Of a stretch of DNA of 64,000 nucleotides, positions 56,088 through 64,000 are shown one piece after another (position 1 is the first letter of the stretch; every line of letters begins with the position of its first letter). The notes under the pieces are model-generated. The model had not been told where the DNA came from. It was given only the letters and a program-made list of their open reading frames with translations, and made no database searches. Source of the DNA: Cymodocea nodosa (taxonomy: Eukaryota; Streptophyta; Magnoliopsida; Alismatales; Cymodoceaceae); contig CM072335.1 in the NCBI GenBank assembly GCA_036874045.1, positions 8,080,001 through 8,144,000 on the forward strand. Direction: 5' to 3'. Made by a program: the position numbers and the translations under genes.

Positions 56088-56880
56088 AAGTATATTAAGA
56101 AGATCCTTAGTAGATTTGGTATGGCTTCATGCAAAGCCATTAGCACGACTTATGACAGAAATGTCAAATTGTCATCTGCGATGTGTCCACAAACTGATTC
56201 TGAAAAGCTTGATTTGCAGCGAGTTCCTTATGCACAGGCAGTTGGAAGTCTTATGTATGCTATGGTATGCACTAGGCTTGATCTGGCATATCCTTTGAGT
56301 GTTGTTAGTAGGTTCATGTCCAATCCAGGCAGGGAACATTGGAAAGCAGTTAAAAGGATATTCAGATATTTGAAAGGAACTCCAGGTGTTGGCTTGATGT
56401 ATGCAGCAGATCAGGGTTGTACTATGGCTGGTTATATAGACTTAGACAATGCAGGTGATGTTGACAGAAGGAGATCACTATCTGGTTATGTCTTTACATT
56501 TGTAGGTTCTATTGTGAGTTGGAAATCAACTCTTCAGCCTACGGTATCTCTGTCCACAACTGAGGTTGAATATGTGGCTATGATAGAAGTTGCAAAGGAA
56601 GGGATTTGGTTGAAAGGCTTACTTGGAGACTTTGGTTGGTGCATTGATAAAGCTGATATCTTCTGTGATAGTCTTAGCACTATTTGTCTCTCCAAAGATA
56701 ATGTCTTTCATGATAGAACTAAACATATTGATGTTAAGTATCACTTCCTTAGAAATGAAGACAGGATAAAGATTATGAAGGTCAACACAAAGGACAATCC
56801 AACTGATATGTATACAAAGGGCGTTGTTGAAAGCAAGTTCAAGCATTGCTTGGACTTACTCAATGTCTATTGTTGCTGCT
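56088..56880 (+). CDS. Copia RNase H
   Basis: KYIKKILSRFGMA, then VPYAQAVGSLMYAMVCTRLD, GREHWKAVKRIFRYLKGTPG, GYIDLDNAGDVDRRRSLSGY (first catalytic Asp region), SLSTTEVEYVAMIEVAKEG, IFCDSLSTICLSKD and HDRTKHIDVKYHFL. It ends HCLDLLNVYCCC and a stop at about 56880. The open frame from 56121 covers nearly all of it. Confidence 0.9.
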
Positions 56881-56952
56881 GACCCAAGTTGGGTCTTGGT
56901 GATCCATCACTTGTTCGTGGTGAAGATTGATGAAAGATAAGAAGGAGATTTG

Positions 56953-57322
56953 TGATGCGTGTGTCTTCCATCAAGTATATGTATGTGTCTTTGAATATGG
57001 TTGTATTTCTTTGATAATTTGTACAAGGGCAAACTTATCTTTTGGGTATCACCAACCGTTGCCTCTATATATGTAAGGGGTCATCCACGTCCAAGGGATG
57101 CCATGCCAAACCATCCCTTGATTTCGTTCTCCCCCTTCTTTGTACTAGCAACCATACAGCAAGGAATCACGATAGATTGATCACTCGTGGACGTACTTGT
57201 GTTGGGGAACCACATAAATTTGTTGTTCTTCGAATTCTCCACTCGCAATCCTCCTTCCATGCAGATCTCTTCTCTACGCCACCCCTAGATGCTCCACGTT
57301 TGTTTGATCTTTTCGCACAACA
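56953..57322 (+). repeat. 3' LTR
   Basis: Runs TGATGCGTGTGTCTTCC to CGCACAACA, preceded by the purine tract aagataagaaggagatttg. ACATA, belonging to Sirevirus pol, follows at 57323. Confidence 0.9.
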
Positions 57323-58338
57323 ACATACACTTCTTCTTTTATATATCCATTTAAAAAAGCAGTCTTAACATCCATTTGATATAATTTGAAATCCATATAA
57401 CAAGCATAAGCTAACAAAATTCGTATTGATTCTAGTCTAGCAATAGGAGCAAATGTTTCATCATAGTCAATTCTTTCCTCTTGCTTGTAACCTTGAGCAA
57501 CTAATCTAGCTTTATTTTTAACTATATGTCCATCTTGATCTACTTTGTTTCTAAATACCCACCTTGTTCCTATTATGGACTGATTTTCAGGTGGTGGAAC
57601 TAGATCCCATACTTCATTTCTTATAAATTGATTTAGCTCATCTTGCATAGCTAAATACCAAAATTCATCTTCTAAGGCATCTTCAATTTTCTTAGGTTTT
57701 AGTAAAGAAACAAATGAATAAGCACCACAGATGTTGACTACTGATGACCGAGTCCTAACTCCTTGATTATGATCGCCTTTTATCTGATCAATAGGATGAG
57801 ATGAAGCATAACGCCAATTTCTATGTTGTTCCACATTTTCTATAAGTATGACATTATTTTCTTCTAAATTTTCATCATTCAAACTTAGATTTCTTATTCC
57901 GTCAGATAATCTATCAATTTCTCTGTCAACATCATTTGATACTATTTCTGGGAGAATTTCTGAATCAAAGTTTTCAGCATGTCTTAAATCCAAATGAGAA
58001 TTATCATGAAATTTCACATGCAGGGTTTCCTTAATGGTTTTTGTTGATTTATTATAAACTCTATATGCTTTACTTCTAATGGAATAACCAACAAAAATCC
58101 CTTCATTTGATTTGGCTTTAAATTTATCTCTTCGTTCCTTAGTGTTTAAAATAAAACACTTACAACCAAAGGGTTTTAAATAACTTACTTTGGGAACCTT
58201 GTTATACCATATCTCATAAGGAGTTTTATCTAAAATTGGTCTTAGATGTACTCTACTTATAACATAGTATGCTGTATGAACTGCTTCTGCCTAGAGAAAT
58301 AGGGGTAACTTATTTTCATTTAACAAGGTTCTGGACAT
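57323..58338 (-). pseudogene. Sirevirus S2 integrase C-terminus and RT N-terminus
   Basis: The minus strand from 58338 reads [28 protein letters not shown], then the open part 58017-57323: [66 protein letters not shown]. It stops exactly at the Copia LTR. The following RT residues are found at 50251 and below. Upstream gag and integrase core are missing because the sequence switches at 58339 to a plus-strand copy. Confidence 0.87.
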
Positions 58339-60718
58339 TTCTGCATTGCATTTATGGAAAAGAAATTTACAACCTAACCCTGTGGTTGTAAGTTCTAGAC
58401 ATGTACCAAAGACATCGGTACAGTCTATCACTTATTATGGAAAGAAGTGGGGACCAATGATCGAAAATGCAAACAGGGAATTACAATCCTTGTATTCCCA
58501 ACATTATTTTCCCCCAGCTGTTTTAGATGATATTAAACAGTATATCGATGAACAGAAAACTGCCATTAGCAAAATGGGCCTTCAAAGTGAAGGACAAAGA
58601 GTTTATCAACTCAAAATGGTAGAGGTGGAGAGCTTAAAACTCTATATTCCATTATTACCACATAGGCATCATGGTGAAGGACCATCAAGACAACAGGTGC
58701 CTTTAACAGGAGAAATTAAGACAATTTTAGAACCTCCTGAACAACTTGAAACACTACAGACATATAGTCGGACAAAGAAAAAGACAATTGAATATTTTGG
58801 ACTAACTGCAGGTGTACAAGGAATATTGCAACAAAAAGAAGAATCAGTGAAAAATGGTAAACTATGCTCCATTGCAGAAGCTGGACAGACATTTTTGTTA
58901 GGAATCCCAGCAGATGTGACAAATATTGGCTTACAAGCATATACGCTAAGGTATTGTGTCACATTAGTGCATAATGTATCTTTTAATATAATGAACAGTT
59001 TTTCACACAATGCTGCAAGCACACATTCTTTTCCTACGGAAAGTGAGAATGTAGGAAATTTTGATGATATATATACAGATGATATCAAATTTGATGATAT
59101 TATTGATGACATAGACACTGAGTCTATGAATTTTGAAGATATTTCATCTGAAGAGGAATGTACAGATATTCTTCCTCTTACTGTATCTCGAACAGAGACT
59201 TTTGAATTTTGGTAGAGTTGCTTATACTACACTTTATATGTATGGTTATGTTTGTTACAATATATCGTATACTTGTTGATAAATGTATATAATCAACAAC
59301 ATACACAGTTACAAATAGAATATGATAATACCAATGCCTCACATATACAAATTTGAGAAATACAGGATGATTCTATTCCACAGACAGATATAGAACATTC
59401 TTTCATATAGAGACAGTTGTATAGATCACATATAGATATACAGGTTGCTGATATACAGATTGTTACAAAGACTGTTGCTATTGAAATGTTTCCAGAAGAA
59501 CAAATAGAAGAAATTCAGCAGATTATTGATACGACAATAATAGATATTTTAGACATTTATACTAGTTTTGATAGAAATTCCACCAGTTCTGAAAGATCTG
59601 ACAATATAGATGCTATTGATAATATTGAAGTAAGTCCCAGATCAGAACATCATGACAGGAAAATACCTAATCTTGAATAGAGTTTAGATACAAATACACT
59701 ATTATGGTTTAGAAATAATTCTTGTTATGACAAATTTTAGACATATAAAACTTTTACAGTTTTATATTCAAGACCAGTTAAGTTTGAAGGGATGGCACAC
59801 ATACGTGAACTGTTTGAATTTCAAGGCTTGTTGACTCCACTTCCACAATAGCCAGACCATCTTGCTATACCCGAACTTCTCAATTGTTTTTACTCAAACT
59901 TAATAGTGGAAGAAGGTATTCCTGTTTGTAATATACAAGAAAATGACATATATTTAACTCCAGATTTACTTCATCAGGTTCTTGGTCTGAAAAATGAAGG
60001 AGTTAAATTATCAAAAAGAAAACAGGTTTATCGATTGGGATGGGACATTGCAAGTTTAGACAAAGATCCAACTGCCAACAAACCATTGACATTACTAAAT
60101 GACTTAAATGGCCAAGCACGTTTTATTGCAAAAATATTGCATGCTACATTATTTCAGAGGTTTGGTCATGGGGCAGAAGTTGGCAGATGTTGTCTTTATG
60201 CTACATACGCATTAATCAACCATATGCAGGTGAACTGGTATGATATTTTTGTTTCTCATATCTTGCATTTGCAAAGTAAATTATTTTATGGTGATACAAT
60301 TTTGAGAATTGTGGCAAGTCAAATAGATATTACACCTTGGCCACAGAAAAGATTAAAGTCATGATTTTTCTCTGTAAAGGAACTCCAAAAATACCAAGCG
60401 GTAGATACACCTATCCTCAGACAACAACAACAACAGGTTTGGCAAACACAGCAACAATCCGTAGAATTTACAGAAATACAGCAACATACAGATATACAAC
60501 AAGATATACATACAGATATACAACAAGGTATACACAGAGAAATACATACAGGTATAGATACAGACATACATACTGAATTTTTACAGCAACCATCACAAGT
60601 TTCTCAAAATGATTTAGATCAGACATTACTTGATCAGATAAACAGAGTTAGTATAGATATTGCAAAGAAAATTTCAGATACCCTGATTTATATTTTTCGA
60701 AGACAAATAGGCTTGTGA
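58337..60718 (+). pseudogene. Sirevirus envelope-like ORF, copy S3
   Basis: The plus-strand copy of the S2 protein lacks only its first 75 or so codons. The open stretch 58346-59215 (289 aa) carries LHLWKRNLQPNP, KKWGPMIENANRELQSL and GLTAGVQGILQQKEES. The hydrophobic segment LYYTLYVWLCLLQYIVYLL follows near 59228-59284 after one stop. Then come IYTSFDRNSTSSERSD, YSRPVKFEGMAHIRELFEF, and the open piece 59906-60364 with LGLKNEGVKLSKRKQVYRLG, LNDLNGQARFIAKILHATLF and MQVNWYDIFVSHILHL. The Gln-rich repeat and LIYIFRRQIGL end it at 60718. The conserved C-terminal block is the best-preserved copy in the window. Confidence 0.75.
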
Positions 60719-60939
60719 TTATACAAATTATGTATTACATGATTTATTTTTTGTAATTTGTAACCAAAACCATTTATGTAAACTGTTTACTGATTTTAAT
60801 GTTACGTGATTATTTTTTGACAGTTTATGATATTAAACAGTTTTTGCTTAATCCATAAATCCTATGAATGGTTGACACTATCGTTTTGATTAATATATAC
60901 TTAGTAAGATATCCTTCCTTACATTTATAAAACTTAACT

Positions 60940-61046
60940 TCCTGAAGGGGGAGAAAATAGTTTGTTTACTTTTTTATAATGCCAAAAAGGGGGAGATATA
61001 AATTATGTGACTTATTAGGTTTTGACATCATCAAAAAGGGGGAGAT
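60940..61046 (+). other. triple polypurine tract, S3
   Basis: Tracts at about 60944-60957, 60984-60997 and 61033-61046 share aaaaagggggaga or a close variant. The last abuts the LTR start TGTTAGG at 61047. Confidence 0.85.
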
Positions 61047-62266
61047 TGTTAGGTATTTAATTTTGATGATGTATGCTTTATTAACGTATTTAAATAAGTC
61101 TACATAATATTCTCTAAGTATATTTCTCTAAGTATAATAGTTAACAGATTATCGGAAAGTTTCATTTTTATGTCGGATAAATTAAAGATTTCCAAAGAGC
61201 TAGGTTTGCAATAGTTAAACTTTTGGATAGTTAACATTTCATTTTTGTCGAATACTTTATGTTAAAAACTTGTATAGTTAAGTTATCTGCACGTGTGTTT
61301 TTAATGTTTTAAGTTGTCATGTGTTTCCCATGTGTGTTCGGTAATGAAAAATCGAATAGTTAGATAACTGTTCGAGTTTTTATACGCATGGAAAGATAAC
61401 TGTTTGCGTTTTATAAAAGGACTAAGGAACAGATAAGTTTCCTTGTTTAGTCACGTGTTTTGCAGGTGCAAGAACTCAAAGAGTTAAAGGATAAGTGTTC
61501 GAGTTTTGACAGGAGTTAAAGGATAAATGTTCGACTAAATCGAAGACTTAGAAGATATTCTACAAGACTCTAGGAAGATAAAATTTCGGTGAATCTACGA
61601 GTGGTAATCGTGGAAATTCAAAATGTTAGAGAAGAAAGTGGAATTTTAAATAGAAAGTAGTTTGGATTAAAGAGAAAATTAGTACGTGGATTGTGGATTA
61701 TGGATTGTAGATCAAGTGGATGAACATGCTGAACGTGAAAGACAACAGAGTTCGACTAATAATAGAGAGTACGAGCTACATTACAATAGGGGATCCCAAT
61801 CTCAAAAACCAAGTCTGAATATTCAATCTGGATCCCTAACTGAAAAGTTAAGTTTGAATATTCATATTCTGAAAAGTTCTCCAACATCAGAAGAAGTTCA
61901 AAATTCGAAGCAATTTTAGAAAAGGAGCTGCAAACGCAAGAAGTCTGGAAATTCGACAACTGGAGAAGAAGAGATACAGAAGCTGAGCAAAGAGAAAGAA
62001 AAGAGCTGTGTGCATAAAGATCAGGTTTTATACAATTCAAAATTAGTTTTGAAAAAGAGCTTTGTTTTCCTATTTGAATTGTATATCAAAAATTACTGTA
62101 TCAAAACCGTCAAGAAGGGAATTGAGCTGAAAAGATATTGTAAATTCTGTCTTGAAATAAAAGAATAGAATTTCATTTACGAGTGTTTTGTGCTCTTGTT
62201 TTATCCGCTAGTTTAATTACTAAAGACACAATTCACCCCCCCTCTTGTGATACAGACGATCCTACA
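61047..62266 (+). repeat. Sirevirus LTR shared by S3 and S4
   Basis: A 1,220-bp LTR, TGTTAGGTATTTAATTTTGA to GATCCTACA. A polypurine tract is upstream and a perfect primer site TGGTATCAGAGC is downstream (62269-62280), so one LTR closes S3 and opens S4. Confidence 0.9.
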
Positions 62267-62370
62267 ACTGGTATCAGAGCAGATTAAACTGTTTAAAACA
62301 TCCGAAAGCCTTCATTTCTCTATTTAGGAATTGGTTTTTCTTGTCATTTACTTCAGATCATTTGTTTAAA

Positions 62371-63285
62371 ATGGATAATTCTAAAATCTTAGTTATGACT
62401 AAAGGATAGACCACTAATCGTCCTCCTATATTTGAAGGTAGCAATTATGGCTACTGGAAATATAGGATGAAAGTATTCTTTCAGTCAATCGATTTCAAAT
62501 TATGGCATATAATTAGCAATCCTATAGTGTTAGTTACGACTCCATATGATACTTGGACTTTTGATGAAAAGGAGCGAATGACACTAAATGCTAAAGGTTT
62601 AAACATCTTGTTTTGTGCTTTATCTCATAATCAATTTAATAAAGTTTCTACATATCAAACTACATATGAGATATGGCATGCATTAGAAGTTGCCAACGAA
62701 GGTACTAATCAGGTCAAGGAATCTAAGATCAATATGTTAGTACATAAATATGAGCTTTTTAAAATGCCTGAAAATGAATGTATCTGTGACATGTTTTCCC
62801 ATTTCTTGAGATTGTAAATTCATTAAAATCTTTAGGCAAGAAATTCGAGGAAAAATACTTGGTAAGAAAGATCCTTAAATCTTTAACTAAAATTTGGGCT
62901 CAAAAGACAACATCTAACTAAGAGTCTAAAGACTTAAATACATATACTCTCAATGATCTCATAGGAAATCTACCAGCCTATGAAGTACAATATTTAGATC
63001 CAAAAGGGAAAAATCCTAGAAGGGATCTAGCTTTTGAGGCTGATAAAGTCTCAGAAGTCACTAGTGATTCTAACGATGATTTATTGTTGTTGACCAGAAA
63101 ATTTAGAAATCTGTTGAAGAAACGCAGGAACTTCAGGTCAGCAAAGACATTTGGAGATATGGAGAAGAAGTCATTCACGAAAGATAAAAGTATATGCTAC
63201 AAGTGCAATAGGCTGGGTCACTTTCAAACTGATTGTCCTCTCAACAAAGATAAGAAGAATTCGAGGAGGAATTTTAGGAATAAGA
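62371..63285 (+). pseudogene. Sirevirus S4 gag
   Basis: ATG at 62371 (MDNSKILVMTKG), then RPPIFEGSNYGYWKYRMKVF with the tryptophan intact, LNILFCALSHNQFNKVS, EIWHALEVANEGTNQVKESK, KFRNLLKKRRNFRSAKTFGD and the zinc knuckle CYKCNRLGHFQTDCP. Stops and a frameshift occur (for example near 62817). It ends abruptly at about 63285, just after the knuckle, where sequence jumps to the envelope-like ORF. Confidence 0.85.
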
Positions 63286-63583
63286 GAAGAGAGACAACAT
63301 ACAACACAGCAACATACAACAACAGGTTCGGCAAACACAACAACAATCCGTAGAATTTATAGAAACACAGCAACATACAGATATACAACAAGGTATACAC
63401 AGAGAAATACATACAGGTATAGATACAGACATACATACTGAATTTTTACAGCAACCATCACAAGTTTCTCAAAATGATTTAGATTAGGCATTACTTGATC
63501 AGATAAACAGAGTTAGTATAGATATTGCAAAGAAAATTTTAGATACCCTAATTGATATTTTTCGAAGACAAAGAGGCTTGTGA
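63286..63583 (+). pseudogene. envelope-like ORF 3' end fused after gag
   Basis: From about 63286 the sequence is the Gln-rich repeat and C-terminus of the envelope-like ORF (RYTTRYTQRNTYRYRYRHTY in the shifted frame; DIQQGIHREIH in frame), ending FRRQRGL at 63581. Protease, integrase, RT, RNase H, spacer and the first 80% of the ORF are deleted. Confidence 0.82.
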
Positions 63584-63779
63584 TTATACAAATTATGTAT
63601 TACATGATTTATTTTTTGTAATTTGTAACCAAAACCATTTATGTAAACTGTTTAATGATTTTAATGTTACGTGATTATTTTTCACAGTTTATGATATTAA
63701 ACAGTTTTTGCTTAATCCATAAATCCTATGAATGGTTGACATTATCGTTTTGATTAATATATACTTAGTAAGATATCCT

Positions 63780-63910
63780 TCCTTACATTTATAAAACTTA
63801 ACTTCTTAAAGGGGGAGAAAATAGTTTGTTTAATTTTTTATAATGCCAAAAAGGGGGAGATATAAATTATGTGACTTATTAGGTTTTGACATCATCAAAA
63901 AGGGGGAGAT
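63780..63910 (+). other. triple polypurine tract, S4
   Basis: Purine tracts around 63809-63821, 63848-63861 and 63897-63910 lead into the final LTR. Confidence 0.82.
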
Positions 63911-64000
63911 TGTTAGGTATTTAATTTTCATGATGTATACTTTATTAACATATTTAAATAAGTTTACATAATATTCTCTAAGTATATTTCTTTAAGTATA
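63911..64000 (+). repeat. 3' LTR of S4, cut by the window end
   Basis: Starts TGTTAGGTATTTAATTTTCA and matches the first 90 bases of the 61047 LTR. Confidence 0.88.

Larger units (their letters stand above)
51824..57322 (+). mobile_element. Tork/Tnt1-like Copia retrotransposon with both LTRs
   Basis: LTRs at 51824-52194 and 56953-57322 (371 and 370 bp) differ at roughly two dozen positions by eye, about 93-94% identity. A perfect primer site TGGTATCAGAGC is at 52197-52208. Gag, protease, integrase, RT and RNase H follow in one frame order. The bases next to the LTRs do not match (CTCCG on the left, ACATA on the right), so it no longer has its own target duplication. About eight stop codons interrupt an otherwise well-preserved polyprotein. 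Confidence 0.9.

Noticed and set aside
57274..58017. single 247-codon ORF on the minus strand
   Set aside because: Its last residues come from the Copia LTR. Only 57323 and above is Sirevirus pol.
1..64000. CRISPR arrays, tRNA or rRNA genes
   Set aside because: The repeats present are transposon-derived tandem duplications. I saw no regularly spaced repeat-spacer series and no tRNA-like or rRNA-like block; an Infernal or tRNAscan run would settle it.

Overview
This is nuclear DNA of a flowering plant, probably a eudicot. It is AT-rich and intron-bearing, and it is dominated by plant transposable elements: Copia and Gypsy LTR retrotransposons, a hAT transposase, PIF/Harbinger-type elements and a LINE ORF1. 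I see no prokaryotic gene organisation, CRISPR array, rRNA or tRNA gene.

Two host gene remnants are present. (1) A plus-strand gamma-glutamyl hydrolase (folate polyglutamate hydrolase, GGH) gene is recognisable from five short exons: 6625-6708, 28283-28345, 29028-29116, 34518-34610 and 34702-34831. Exons A and B are separated by about 21.6 kb of stacked transposons, and exons C and D by 5.4 kb. The upstream exons, including the catalytic cysteine, are not in the window. The donor of exon B reads AT instead of GT, so the locus may be a pseudogene. (2) At 35690-36197, minus strand, are two exons of a cysteine-rich (DUF26-type) receptor-like kinase, frameshifted and truncated.

Layout. 1-2935: right part of a PIF/Harbinger element with a Myb/SANT-like gene, inserted in a Copia gag. 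2939-6232: three truncated LTR elements (Copia minus, Copia plus, chromodomain Gypsy plus). 6233-34831: the GGH locus. Its giant intron holds a decayed hAT transposase (about 8.6-19.5 kb) split by a PIF/Harbinger element (TSD TAA), a solo-LTR-like insert (TSD GATAG) and a complete 6.1-kb Copia (TSD AACAT), which itself carries a Harbinger-type MITE (TSD CTA). Next come a LINE ORF1 and two Copia remnants sharing one LTR, with a 2.1-kb unknown insert (10-bp TSD) in the second gag. The 5.4-kb intron holds a solo LTR (TSD AAATA) with a second copy of the MITE, another Harbinger-like element and a Copia RT fragment.

36865-64000: a cluster of Sirevirus-type Copia elements. Minus-strand copies (36.9-50.2 kb and 57.3-58.3 kb) face plus-strand copies (58.3-64 kb), forming an inverted repeat with arms of about 5 kb. 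The copies carry gag, pol, a repeat-rich spacer, an extra 'envelope-like' ORF, tandem polypurine tracts and about 1.22-kb LTRs. A Tork/Tnt1-like Copia (51824-57322, plus) with paired LTRs and a divergent envelope-like ORF (50290-51823) interrupt one Sirevirus pol. At the right edge a Sirevirus derivative has lost pol, joining gag directly to the envelope-like 3' end.

Almost every coding region is broken by stops or frameshifts; the stops I inspected in one Copia fit C-to-T (or G-to-A) transitions. No active element or intact host gene can be claimed from the sequence alone.
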